Both the position numbers and the translations under genes were made by a program. Positions 51,501-64,000 of a stretch of DNA of 64,000 nucleotides are shown here, in pieces (the first letter of the stretch is position 1; every line of letters starts with the position of its first letter). The DNA is from Malurus cyaneus samueli. Its lineage: Eukaryota > Chordata > Aves > Passeriformes > Maluridae. Under the pieces are notes generated by a model. That model did no database searches. It worked only from the letters and a program-made list of their open reading frames with translations, and was not told where the DNA came from. The stretch is from positions 29,369,891 to 29,433,890 of the forward strand of contig CM019220.1 in NCBI GenBank assembly GCA_009741485.1. The letters are read 5' to 3'.

Positions 51501-54500
51501 AATAGCATTACTGTTCTAACGAACATGGTGCAGAATTGACTCAGTTGCTACTGGCTCAGATGAAGGAAGCTCCTACCATAAATACTTATTTTGCACACTA
51601 TGTGACCTACTTTTGGTATTGACCACCACGAAAAACTGCATGTTTATAGAACTTAAGAAACGGTCAAAATGTACAATAAGCTAGTTCTTTTTCAGGATAC
51701 TATGAAAATACCTAAGAATTATCTGTCCTTGTGCAGTTGAAAACATAATGATTGCTCTTGGCTGCCAGAGCTGAGATGATTTTTTTTGTTGTGCAATACT
51801 GCAGTCCTTCCTCTATGTGTAAAACTGCCTTTGTTTTGGATTGTGGGTTTTTTTGTTTGATTTTTTTTTTTGTTTCTTCCCCCCCCCACCAGGTATATAG
51901 GCCACCCTAGAAGCAAATGCCTGACATAACAGACCAATAACCTGTTCTAATGTTGCCACTCCTGTGATCTTGTTCAAAGTATTCTTGCATTAATTAGATG
52001 ACTTTCTATGCATGAATCATGGATTATCCTTTGCATAATCCAAAATATACCTTGGGAAAAGTAATTCAGAAATAAAATTTCATATAAATATAGGAAACCT
52101 AAAACTGCTATTTTAATGGGATTGGTTATCCTAGGTGAGTTAATGTTTCTTCTTATGGTATATTCCTTAAAAATTTGCAGAAAATCTTTTCTCAGACTGT
52201 CATCAAAAGCAGAGTAAATTTTCTTGATGGTTTGTCTTATAAAGCTTTACTGCTTAAACTGTATTCTTCTTTACTGACAGCTAAAAAAGAGAATTATTTT
52301 TCCTAAAATTAACAATTTTAATATTATTATCCCATGGTAAATGAAAACCCAACAGTGTATCAAAACTGATATTTAGTTGGTTTTCAGTCTCTTAACTGTC
52401 AGTTCTTGCACTTCTACTGACAAGGGCAGGCAGTGTGTTCCACAGATAGATGCACAGATTAACTTGGGTCTAACACCTGATTGTTACTCGTATTTCAGCA
52501 AGAAGGCAACACAATCTTGAGGAGCTCTGTGTGACAGATGCCTGCCCTGCTCCATTGGACACTGTCACAATTGACTAGCATCTTTTCCATCTCTGTCCCT
52601 GGTGGCACTTGTGGCCACTGTTATGGTTTGGTTACTGGACTAGATGGAGTCTGATCTGGTGTGTCAGGTACATAATACATATGTGTGTATATATGTAATA
52701 CAGCAGCAGTTCAGCCAGTAATACCCGGGACACTTACCAGCACAGTACTGCTGGTTAGATTTTTCTAATTAAGAGTTTAAATAGCAATTTCTGATTAAGC
52801 GTTTGCCGAACTGTATGCATGTGCATTGTATTATATGGGTGAAATCATAATCTCTGTTATTTTTTCAGCTGGGTAATGAACAGGGTTTTGGTGGTATTTA
52901 AGCTATGATAAAAGGCAAAGAAAACATAGCTACCATCCTTTGAAATTTGAAAAGCAGTGGTTACTGTATCTCTCTTGGATTTCTGGCATGGAATAAGGTG
53001 TGGTTTGGGCAGTATGGTACACAGTGCACCCGATGTGTGTCTGAAATGCTGCCTGTATGGGATGTCAGGGGAGGCTGTATCGTTTGTGAGGTTGGCCTGC
53101 CATAGTGCACCACGGGTCATGCATACAACTGCACAGCGCAGATAAACCACGCAGTTTGTCCACTGCAGATCACACATGTCCCAGACACACCAGAGTCACT
53201 GCTCACAATGACACAGGGTACTTGCTGCCAGCAGGTACCATTCAGAATTTCTTCTATCCAGAGCCATATATATTATATCCTTTTCTAGCAATTTCTCTGC
53301 TGAATGTGCAGAGGTCTTCGACATAAAGCTAAAGGGCCATGTAGCTTATTTGTGAGGGACTTGACTCCTTCCAAAAGCAGGGGAGTTGGCAGGTAGGGGA
53401 AATTAATTTTTTTTCTCCTAAATTTCTCCTAAATTTGCCACCATTTTGCTAATGATTTTTACCCACATGCCTATTTAACTAAGTCTGGGCTCAGTTTTTT
53501 TTCCCTTACAATACTGATGTCCAACATAATACAGCAGCTTGAGCACTTTGTTTCTGTATCTAAGATGCTGCTCAAAAAAGGCCCAAATACTCTTATAAAT
53601 ACTCTATTAAATCCAAATTTTATTAGATTGCTTTGTGAAACCCTTGTAAATGCATTTTTTAAGTTGCAGGTCTTTTTTCAGGTTGACTGGTTCACCATAG
53701 TCTTTTCACCACAACATTTACAGATTTCTGATGTACTCAGGGAGGTGTTTAATGGCTGGAAGTTGTATGAGAGGAGTTACCAGTTTTACTTGGTACAGCC
53801 CAGACTCAGCAGATTTGCAGCAATAATTTACATAATGGCACAGAGCACCAGACACAAATTTAGACCAGGCCTGACTAATGGTCAGAATGGACATGGAGAC
53901 AAAAAAGTGGGATTTGAATTAACAAGACATATATTTATGTTATAGTCATCCTAGCCAAAGTTTTTCAGTGGAAAAATTCCATGTGCTTTCTTCAAAATTT
54001 ATTACTAATGTAATCTCTCTAGTTACTGAGTGATAAAATATAAATACTGATTTTTTTTCCATTTTTTAAGTTTCTGATTAAAATAGGAAAATAATTTTAT
54101 TCAAAAGACAGAGACATTCTGCAGAATATTTCTAATGAGACAGCTGTCTAGAAAAAAATTATAGCATATCTAATTTGTCTGGCAACAAGGGGAACAATTC
54201 AACTACAAAATGTAAACAACTGAAAATATTTTCATTATTGGTAAGTATGATGTCAGTAATAGTCAAAGATACACTTGCTGGAAAGACATGTCTTCAAACA
54301 TAAGAGAGGATGTATTTTGGCTTTAATCAGCTGCCCACATCAGTGGCAGCTTCTTTAAGCACTGTGTTTGTAATAGAGCTGCTGAAGCTTCTTGAACAAT
54401 AGCAATTTTACAAAATAATACTTGCAATTGTCATCATGGTTTAACCAGAGGCATGAATCATGGAGAGAGACCTCATGCACACTCGGATCTTACACTCAGC

Positions 54501-57481
54501 TGAGAGGTTTCTTGAAGTTTAATTATCATGCTGTTGCTATTCTTCATTAAGACACACCTCTTGGTGTGCAAAGTAGTTTTTTATTCATTTAGCTCACACA
54601 AGGCCTAGCCAAACAGGAAAGAATGTGTATCATCTGTGTCTTTTGAAGGCAAAGTTCAGAAACTTTTACTGCACTGTCCCCTGCTATGACTTAGGCATGA
54701 AAAGCTGTGGCTCTGCTGCTCATAAGTTCACACATTCAACTCTAAGAACTGCCCTCTCTGTATCAGCTGACACTCAGAGTTTGCAATGCTTTTGCACAGG
54801 GAAACAGCTGGAGGTGAGGTGGAAAAGTTTCCCCGTTATACTCCAGAATTTTTCATTTCACTTAGATGTTAGCAATTTGAATCTATAGCTACTAATGTCC
54901 ATTAACTAAACATCTACTCCCTCCCACTTTCTCTAAGAGCCACAGTGTGATGATCCTATAGGATTAGTTTCATTCAGACTTCCAAGTGACAGCTCCTGTC
55001 TCTCAGGGCTGGATGACAGACCAGTGATTCTAACCTGAAACAATCATCATTTTCAGGACCAGAGCTAGACTCTTGTGAGAAACTGCTGTGAGAAAACCAT
55101 CCAAAAGCTCTAGCAAATTGAGAATTGAGAGCTTTATTTGGAGAAGCTAGAATTGTCTAGCTTATACACAACTCCAGCTCCGGGAGGTGAACAAGCTCTG
55201 TGCACACAAAGCCAAGCTAAGATGTTTGTGACTGATAAGTAATAGCCTGACTAGTGACCAAAACAACTTGCTTAAAATCATATATATTATGCCATATGTT
55301 ATATGACAACTTGTTTCAAGAAGAGACTCTTTTTGTCCAATTTTTCTCAGTAAGAAAACACTGTACCCTAAACACAAATAAAGAAAATGTCTTGTACCAA
55401 ATGAGTATAAAGCAATTAAAAGAAGACACCACATCTACTTAGGGACAAAAGGATGTTTTGCACCCAAATGTCAAGAGTAACATTTCTACAGACTCCCTAT
55501 ATCATACTGCACATTCATTCTCAAGAGAGGGAATTATTTACTTGAACTGGAACACTGTGTTGAGCAAGAGACTGAAATGAGTCTGGAGGGTATGATAAAA
55601 GCCTATCTGCAATTTAAGCTCATTTGGTTTGTTTTCTTCATTAGAACTTACTGCAGTTTGTCTCCTACAGGGTGTCATTGTTCTGTTACTAAACAATACA
55701 ACAATGCTTAATAAACAGTATTCTGTTTCCTGTGTGTATTTTAGTGTGCACTATGAAAGAACTGGGATTTGTTATTTTTCCCACAGCCTTCTAATACCTA
55801 TAAATTTTGCCTTAATTCCTTGATTCATTTTTAAGGAATTTTGATACATACAATAAAATCAAATATGAAAACAAGTTAGTATGTGCATCACTTAAGAAGA
55901 AAAACTCTGTTAAAAGTAAAGGGCATTCTTCTCTTAAACTACTCCTGTTGGAGGTTATGGTTGATCTCTTTAAGACAGTCGGATTTTTACATCCCTGTTC
56001 ACTTTTCTGCAATGTTTTATGCTGATTATATGCCAAGAAAAAACTTAAAAACACATTTTCAACTTCAGGCACAAGTTTGGTTTCCATTGATTTCAATTAA
56101 ATATAGAACAATCAAACAAAAAATTCCTAGATTTAAGAAAATGTTGAAAAACTCTTTTGAATAGAAGTGAATCAGGGAATACAAGTTTTTTTTTGACCTG
56201 CCACTAGTTTGAACTGAACAATCTGTAGTATCAGGGATCCCACAGCAGGAAAAGGGAAGAGCACTTCAGTTGCACTATCAATTTCTGTTTCTGGGTGTCT
56301 CCAGAACCGTCTTTATAAAAACATGTTTGTCTTTGGAGACCAAGATACCCTTATGTTCAAATCAGCCACAACCTGAAAGTCATTTTTGGGAAGGTGAAGT
56401 ATAAAGTACAAGATGTACTTAGAATCGTGATGAAGTAAGCACATGTAAGCAAATAAAATCATTGGTTTGAACTGTTCTGCAGTTATACAAATAACATCCA
56501 CCTCAACAGCCATCAATTTTGCAGCCATCAATCTCACAGCTGGAGCCCTTCACCCATATACAGCAGCCTGTGTGAACAGGGCTCTGCATGGGGCATGACA
56601 CTGAGCCAAATACATCTTTAGCAAAACCTGCAGAGATGAGTCTGATACACAGTTCTGAGTATGAGAGAAACCTCATACTACCACCTGCCTGTATTTGATG
56701 TTAGACAGTTATTAAACTAAGTTGTCCTATCTTATTAAGAATAATAAGGCAGTCTTTTTCCCTTTTGCAATGTCATTAACATAACCCTTTGTCAGTAGAG
56801 CTATATTGATTATTTACAATAACAACAACACAATAATCCAGTAATTAGTCGTCATTGTACAATTAGTTAGCTTTCAATTCTCATAAATCCTAACCTTAGC
56901 TTTCAAAGAGTAGTTTAGCCATCACATTCAATCAGATACCTTCTTGTCACTATTGGTATATGCCTTCACTAACACAGCAAACTTTGACCAACTATTGTTT
57001 CAGCCACATAGAAAGCTTTGTTCATCTTCAGGCTATTTTCTTAAAGGTGGAAAGCATAGTAACCAATTACAAAATTAAAAAACCCACAAACTGAAAATTA
57101 AGTTTGTTTTGAAATTTCTTGTATAAAGGCTCTAATAAGAACATTTGTATTAATATTGTTTTGTCAATTTTCTAACCAATCTGAAGTAGAAGTTAAGATA
57201 ATACCGCAGAAAGCAGCCTCTCTATTTCATTAATGACACCCAGGGCCTGAATTGTATTACAGAGATACTGCCAGGGAGCCCCTGCAATGTCCTAAAAGGA
57301 ATGTGCAATCTGCTGGCACCAGTGTGTTTATGTAGCGTCCTCAGAGAAAAGATACAAACTCCTCTGCCTCGGAAAGTGTTTCAAAGCTTTTGGCCCCAGA
57401 GGTGGTCTTAGTCCTCAGTTTCAGCTCTGTGCAAGAATTGTTGAGTCAGAGATGGATATGTGGTTTATGTGTTTTTGCAGA

Positions 57482-57485
<4 letters not shown>
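51501..57485. other. Flanking DNA upstream of SLC40A1, no recognised gene
   Basis: AT-rich sequence with short T and C runs near 51840-51892 and a small 12 bp duplication (TTCTCCTAAATT) near 53414-53437. The phrase TGGACTAGATGGAGTCTGAT near 52638 faintly recalls the CR1 3' region but is too short to call. The longest open frame (53517-53945, plus, 142 codons) has no recognisable domain. Confidence 0.5.

Positions 57486-57519
<34 letters not shown>
57486..57519. repeat. Poly(T) run, 34 bases
   Basis: An uninterrupted T run. It could be the reverse-strand tail of an old retroposed copy, but no matching body was recognised to its right and no flanking target-site duplication is evident. Confidence 0.95.
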
Positions 57520-57524
<5 letters not shown>

Positions 57525-60500
57525 CTTAATACAAATCTACGCAGTAGATTACTCCTCCAGCTAGCAAGAAAACACAAATATGACTGATAGCTTGCTGTTA
57601 TCTAATACTTCTCCACCCTATTATTATGGCTAGCACTCCCAAATGAATGAAATTATTATTAATAAATTAAGAGAACTGATATGGAAAGTTAGCAACATCG
57701 TGGAGTCCTGGTCATATGAAGCCTGGCGTGTGAGTCTTGAAGTAACGAATATCCTTTCCTGACATATTAATGTCAGGAAAAAGGGAAAATATTTTCAAAC
57801 AACTTAAAACAACTATGAGAAGGGAAAAAAAAAAACTAACGAAGTCTGTATATTAGTGGTAGTGCAAAGAACAGATATATAATAGCTATATTCTTAAACT
57901 ACACTGCATGGGTTCACATACACAGAAAACGGAAAACAATGGCAAGATCGAAGGATTTCAAATTGTCTCAATACAGTACATGGATTTTTTTTTCTGATCT
58001 CAGTTGGGGCTGAGAGAGGGCTTTTGCTCCACTCCCGAAAAGGTTGACTTAAGTTGCTTTTCAAAGTAAATTTCAAGTAGCCTTTTAAATCTGTGGGCTG
58101 CTCACTAATTATGTCTTCAGTCCTTTAAAACACATAACTGCCTATTACTGTATTCAGTAGAAATACTCAAACATTAATTATGCACGTGCTTCCATGTGTT
58201 TTCAGGATGAGAATCCATGCCAAAGTCAATTAAGTATAGGGCTCCCAAGTGGTTGGGAAATTATATAGGATAAACAGGCAGAGGATATTTCTTAAGTGAA
58301 GGTGCAATTCTGGATGTCTGACATGGTCACAAGCATTGTTGTGATGTGTTCAACCTTGCAAACAAACATAAGCGTTGTTTTAACCTATAATTATAAGAGA
58401 CAACGTTGTCACAATTAAACCTCTAACTAATGTCTATTTACACAATATTCACATCCATCCTGAGGAGCACAGGTTTTTCATTTATGAATTCCTTTCTTCT
58501 GTAGTCTTTCTGTTTTGACCACATTCTTATTGCCAGCAATTGATTTCGTACCTCCACTTGCAAAACAAGTGTTTTGCTCATGCTTTGTCCATAACAAGTT
58601 TCGAGACAGTGATTAATTTAGATGAAAAACTGCACAGTGACTACAGGTTACACGGGGTCAAAATAAGCTGCCAAACACAGGCAGCTAGTTCAAGAGATGA
58701 GACTCTGTGAAAGTAAAACACCCAGAGGGCAAATACAACAAAGAGACCTGGGCTCTACAGGTGTATTGATTGAGTGGCAGACAGGATAGGCTCTGTCATC
58801 TCAGATGATAATAGATGTCTAAATTTAGAAAAACAGATCAAATTCCTACTCTCTAATGACCTTACTGAAGCTGTCGGATCTTTAGGACAGTGTGTGTTAA
58901 TTGGTATTGCAAGTTTTTGAATTTTCTCACAGTATTTTGCCAATATTTCTATGTTGAGACTCAGCAGCACCTCTGCACTAGGTTTTGCAGCAACACTAGG
59001 GAAGAACTGAGGTTCAGGGAGATTGAGAGCCACATTCAGTTTTCCCAAATCTACTTTCAGACTTTGCGTCCAGCATTATCCACTGGAAAACCCAACAATT
59101 GAAACTGCTAAGCAATTGAAACACTATCACTTAGTTACAATATGTATAGTCTGAGTTTGGCCTTAGGCAGCTTTCTCAAGATGAGCCCTTGGAGTCAACA
59201 GAACCCTTGGATGGAGTCTTCGTGGGGAACTTGTCCTGACTGATTTTTAGGAGGTGGCTTGAAAGAAGGAAATGAGGCCTCTACAATATCTGAGCTTGTA
59301 CTCTTGTAGTGAATTGTAGTTTTAATCAAATAGGGTTACAATTAGGAAGGTGAGAATCATTCCAAATTGTCCAAGACAACATGCCTGTCTTTACAAGCAG
59401 TATTCCTTAGATAATTAAACATGGATATGAGTTGTGAGAATCACTGTTTGGAATAAAATAGGTCAGATTTTAGCATTTTGTATGGGAACCCAGACTTGGA
59501 GATTTACAGGAAGCCATCAAAAGAAGTATTTCATTAAGTAATTCTTCCAGACATGAGATCCAACCTTGTGATTTGTTAGATACAGCCATTTAATTAGAAA
59601 AATTACATCATTATGCTCTGATTTGTCAAATTAACAAATGTAAGATTCAGTCAATTCAAGGTTTATTACTTTCTCTAAAAATATACGGTCCAAAGATGGA
59701 CATAAGGGGACAAGAAGGCTGTGCATTTACTTAAGTAGGAAAGGATGAGGGAAGAAAGAAAAATGAAAACTGTACCTGCCAATTTGCACATGATCTGATC
59801 TCCAGTGAGGCCTGCAGGAAGTAGAAGGCAAATGGGAAGAAACCAAGCAAAACAAAAAAACCCCAGGGCTTTGGCACGCAGGAAGACAAGACTGGGAAAG
59901 AGACTAAATCCAGCAACTGACCAAGAGAGCAAATGCCAGGCCCTTCTGGATTTTGATCTTAGATTCCGTGCTGACTCACCATGCGGCTGCCAACCAATGG
60001 CTCCACCTTTATGTTTCAGTTTCTCATAAGCAGGTTGGGATTTATCTATTAGCCTTACGGACTGTTGTAAAGATAATTAATAAATGTTTGGAAAGTACTT
60101 TGAAGATGAAAGGCCACATTCACAGTAGGAAGGCATTGAATTGATTTGCTCCTTCCTTTGCAGCAAAAACAGTTTATACCTACTGAATGCAAGCAAGAAA
60201 TCACCATTTGTTAGTGCCATCTACTCCTTTTTCCACCTATTTTCACCAATTATTATACTTTGTGTTTAACTAATGTTTGATTCAAGTAAATCATATGTGT
60301 ACAACTATTTATCAGCTAAAGTTAATCATGTGCTCCACTGATTGTCAGATTAGATTCCAAGAGCAAATGGTATATAGAGGACTGTCTATTATCATTTACA
60401 TGACAAATACATTTAGCATTGCTCATCAGCTCTCTCAAGTTGGAACATTTTTGATGTTTATTTTTCTACCTTGGCATGGAATTAAACTGTTGATGACAGG

Positions 60501-61671
60501 TGTTTGTTAGAATTTTGTATTATTTAAATACATTTATAAAAATCACCACAAACCGACTTTCCCTAACGATTCCTCTGCTCAAGGTTGAAGTCTTTTAGGA
60601 AGGCAAAACAGTCTTAGCTGTTAGACCATTAGTGTTTTATGGGTGCCATAAGTCAAATGCAATTTCTATTCAACTTAATATGCCGGTCTTTTCTATGAGT
60701 CTATTTAAAGTTCTGTGTGCCAGGCTTTATAGATTCAACAGTCTATGAAATCACAACTTGACCTAATTTGGTAATGTTGCGTAATAGAAGGAAGCTCACT
60801 TCAGAAAACTCAGTAGCCATCCTGTAATAAAGTTTATTCCTATGCTATTCAAACAAATGATTTCTTAAATATTTTGAACTATATTTTTAGTTTGTTGCCG
60901 TTTAAGATTTGCTGTTTTCAGGTATTGTCACTGACTTAAGTATTGCATGGTCTAACATAGCAATAGAAAAGACAGTTATTCGGTGTGAATTAGTACATGA
61001 AATACCAGATATGCCACATTAATCAAGTGATTAGTCAACTTCTGTTTCTACTCTACATAATCAGTGAATAAACTATTTTTTCATTCTAAAGAGAACTAGA
61101 AAACCTGATGAAAGACCAAAATATTATTAAATTCTAAGACAAAATTTACTTTTGTGGCCTAATACATTTGTCATTTAAAGCAACCCAGTGAAAAATAATT
61201 TGCCATCTCTGCAAAATGTTCAAATGGGAACACAACCAAGCACATATACAGGTTTTGTAAAAAAAGACAGCAAGTGTAATTATTTAACAAACAAAATGAC
61301 AGCTAGTTTAAAAAACAAAGGCAGCATCTCCAAACTATAGAACACAATTTCTACTTTTCAAGAACACCACATATAACAAGATTTAAGAAGCTGCCAAAAG
61401 TGACATTACATCTAAATATTCACATGTGAATATTAAAGAAAAACAAGAATATTTTTGTGGCTTGAGTGGCTTAACTGAAAGTTGGATGGAAGTACTGATA
61501 ATTCACTGCTTGCTTTCTCCCTACAGATAGCAAAATGAAATGATAACTTCAGCTAAGCAGTAATCTTGGATTCCTGCCACCTGGGGCTCTGGCACTGAAG
61601 CAGGGGGCACCTATAATGCAGCCTCTCACTCCAGTCTTGTTCTGGCAGCATCGAGTTGAGCAGATTTACAG
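57520..61671. other. Flanking DNA, no recognised gene
   Basis: AT-rich sequence without recognisable exons, RNA genes or transposons. All open frames are under about 100 codons and lack known domains. Confidence 0.5.
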
Positions 61672-62027
61672 CTGCAAAGCCTGGCTAGGGAAATGGGGTA
61701 CATGAGCAGCAGCTCCAAAGCCTGGCTAGGGAAATGGGGTACATGAGCAGCAGCTNCAAAGCCTGGCTAGGGAAATGGGGTACATGAGCAGCAGCTCCAA
61801 AGCCTGGCTAGGGAAATGGGGTACATGAGCAGCAGCTNCAAAGCCTGGCTAGGGAAATGGGGTACATGAGCAGCAGCTCCAAAGCCTGGCTAGGGAAATG
61901 GGGTACATGAGCAGCAGCTCCAAAGCCTGGCTAGGGAAATGGGGTACACGAGCAGCAGCTACAAAGCCTGGCTAGGGAAATGGGGTACATGAGCAGCAGC
62001 TACAAAGCCTGGCTAGGGAAATGGGGT
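61672..62027. repeat. Minisatellite, 41 bp unit, nine copies of the core
   Basis: The core CTGGCTAGGGAAATGGGGTA recurs at exact 41 bp spacing, starting at 61681, 61722, 61763, 61804, 61845, 61886, 61927, 61968 and 62009; the last copy is truncated after ATGGGGT. The unit also carries CATGAGCAGCAGCT. Copies are nearly identical, differing at one position before CAAAGCC (C, A or N) and one CATG/CACG change. Ns at 61756 and 61838 fall at that variable position, suggesting a polymorphic or collapsed array. Confidence 0.98.
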
Positions 62028-64000
62028 CTGTGCTCAGTCAGCTCATGTAAAGCTTTATGCTGCCAAACTTACTGGTACCAATACTGAGCTAATGCTGTAC
62101 AAGCTACCAACTCCAAGGAAAGCATATAACATATGTCACATTTTCCTCTAACCTTTATCAGCAATTCATTGGCTGCAGATGAGAATACACTGGTCAGTCT
62201 ATTTTTTGTTCCATCACAAGGAGTTTTTGTGTCTTTCCAAACAAGTGCATTTTTTATTTTAATTTCCTGTGCTATAAAGAGAGAGATTTTCTAAAGTCTT
62301 CTAAAATTTGTGGATGTATAGTATCTGGCACAGTAAATTCAGAGCACTGTCATATACAGGCATATCTAGTTTTATGTCCTCCAATTTTTTCATCTATATT
62401 ATGTGCCACTAAGAGGCTGAATTCAAGAGTATCAGTCAAGTATTTTGAAAACTTGGAAATGAAGACAGCATTCAATGAATTTTCTTATTAGTTTCACCAC
62501 ATGCATACTGCATAAAGTTTAACTTTACGGAGAGGCCAGGGAACAGGAGACAGGAAACAGTGGTGTTATTATGCCCAGAGTGATATTAAATTAATGACCA
62601 TTATAGGCAGATGATACTTAATTAGCTAATTTTCTTTTGGCTATTTGTTGAGAATTTGTTTTATGGGAAATGTGTCATTCAGTTTACAGATCTATTGTAC
62701 TAAAAACGAGCTCCTTCTCCAGTGGTACCAGTAAGGTTCCTTTGTGGCAGGATGCTGAGCACTTCTTAAAATCTAAGCAAAGTTTGCAGCATTGATGGGT
62801 CATGATTTTTTCTTTATGGGGAAAAGTCACACTGTTAACACATAAAATAGATGTTTGCACACTGTCCACAGTACTGGGTGCTCCTCTGGAAACGGAGCTG
62901 CTGGACAAACTATTGGGGCTACCACTCTTTTTCTCCTGACCTCCTTGATTACTAAACATATAGTGTGTGTGTACATATATATATAGATATATATAACCAA
63001 TAGCTGTTTGGTTAATTCAAACAGCACTTTATATGTATAGATATATACATATATAATTAGCTAAGAGCATTGAAACTTGTTACATTGGAAACTACTGACA
63101 GCTAACGTCCAGTGTGTCTGACGTTACTATAGTTCTCCCAGGGAAAGAAGATTCTCGTGTAATGACTAAAGAGGTGCTAAGTTTAGTCAGACATCACTTG
63201 CCCTGAAAGTTCTTCAGAGCCCTCTCCCCACTGCATGTCTTGCCACTGTGTTTGCCATGTGCTTTCTGATATGCAACAGCTTTTTGGTGAGCAATCTACA
63301 CAAGAATTGTGGGCTGAAGTGCAGCTGTTGGAGCAGTGACTGTACAGTCATGCAGCAAAGCACATAGCTGCAGGAGCAAATGAAGGGAGAGTGGAATGAG
63401 TAACAGGAGCATCTGAAATGCAAGATGTAAATAATTTGTTTAGAATTAGGTGCTAGAAAAAAGTGGAAATTAAATAACTGCTGAAGCAAAACAATGAAAG
63501 TGGCTTCACTGGCCAGGTCAAAGCAAACAATCTGATAAATGCATGAAAGGAAGAAAAACAGATTAATTATCTCAGTAGTATTGTCAGCATGAAAGAAGTA
63601 AGGAAATTAACTTCAGTAATTAAGCATACAGAAGAAAACAAGGCTTCCTGCAAATAAAATGGACATGGTACACACTGTCCTTGTTCTCTCTTCCACTATA
63701 ATTTCATAGAAGTTAAACAGAACTTCTGTTGCAGCCTTGGGGTCAACTGATAAGTATAAACCTTGTGCTGGAGATCAGTAAATATGGGAAATGGGGTTTC
63801 AGCAGCATTCCACACAGATACGAGTCAACTAAGAGAAGCAGGAGATGTGTGCAGGCCCTTTGCAAAGAAGGGTAATCAATTAAAGGAAGATCTTGCAGGT
63901 AAACATGAGGCTACATTGTGGTAGGGGCCTTGTGAGATGCTAGACACATTCAAACTTTCCTTGATCTCAAAGTTTTGAATTCTAGGACAATTCATGTTGG
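62028..64000. other. Flanking DNA, no recognised gene
   Basis: AT-rich sequence with a short (GT)/(TA) low-complexity patch at about 62963-62995 and related TATATA-type motifs near 63030-63055. No gene was recognised. Confidence 0.5.

Noticed and set aside
51535..51550. TGACTCAGTT resembling an antioxidant-response/Maf element upstream of SLC40A1
   Set aside because: NRF2 and Maf control of ferroportin is known, but this short motif is not a full consensus (TGACTCAGCA) and such matches are frequent by chance.
52630..52670. Possible CR1 fragment (TGGACTAGATGG)
   Set aside because: Only about a dozen bases recall the CR1 consensus and the flanks do not continue the match.
53517..53945. 142-codon plus-strand open frame starting MSNIIQQLEH
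   Set aside because: The longest non-repeat frame outside known exons, but an open run of this length is within reach of chance in 64 kb. It has no recognisable domain, promoter context or splice partners.

Overview
This is AT-rich vertebrate nuclear DNA. Spliced genes have canonical GT-AG introns, interspersed repeats are sparse, and two decayed fragments resemble avian CR1 LINEs. An avian genome is the best guess from these features and from the protein sequences; the species cannot be named. The order WDR75 (+) followed by a convergent SLC40A1 (-) matches the known vertebrate synteny block.

Layout: 1-3745 holds the last five coding exons of WDR75 (a U3 snoRNA-associated SSU processome subunit), ending in a stop at 3743-3745. 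3746 to about 35650 is intergenic DNA with simple repeats, including a 570 bp GATA-type array at 10981-11551, a two-copy 70 bp tandem duplication, a CR1-like fragment and a small GC-rich pocket. About 35652-50950 is SLC40A1 (ferroportin-1, the only known vertebrate cellular iron exporter) on the minus strand. All eight coding exons were placed by translation and splice-site phase. Its 5' UTR contains a complete iron-responsive element (IRE) at 50917-50947, inside a CpG-island promoter at about 50640-51270. 51271-64000 shows no recognisable gene; it contains a 41 bp minisatellite at 61672-62027 and long mononucleotide runs.

The two genes are unrelated in function (ribosome biogenesis and iron export); only their conserved adjacency links them. 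I found no evidence of a new biological system. The points most worth checking are (1) the intact IRE, (2) a reading-frame conflict between the only plausible ATG in SLC40A1 exon 1 and exon 2, which suggests a one-base assembly error or a changed start, (3) a 5-N gap flanked by duplicated sequence in the SLC40A1 3' UTR, which looks like an assembly artefact, and (4) the tandem-repeat arrays. All gene calls rest on translating the sequence and comparing it with remembered family members; no database search was run.
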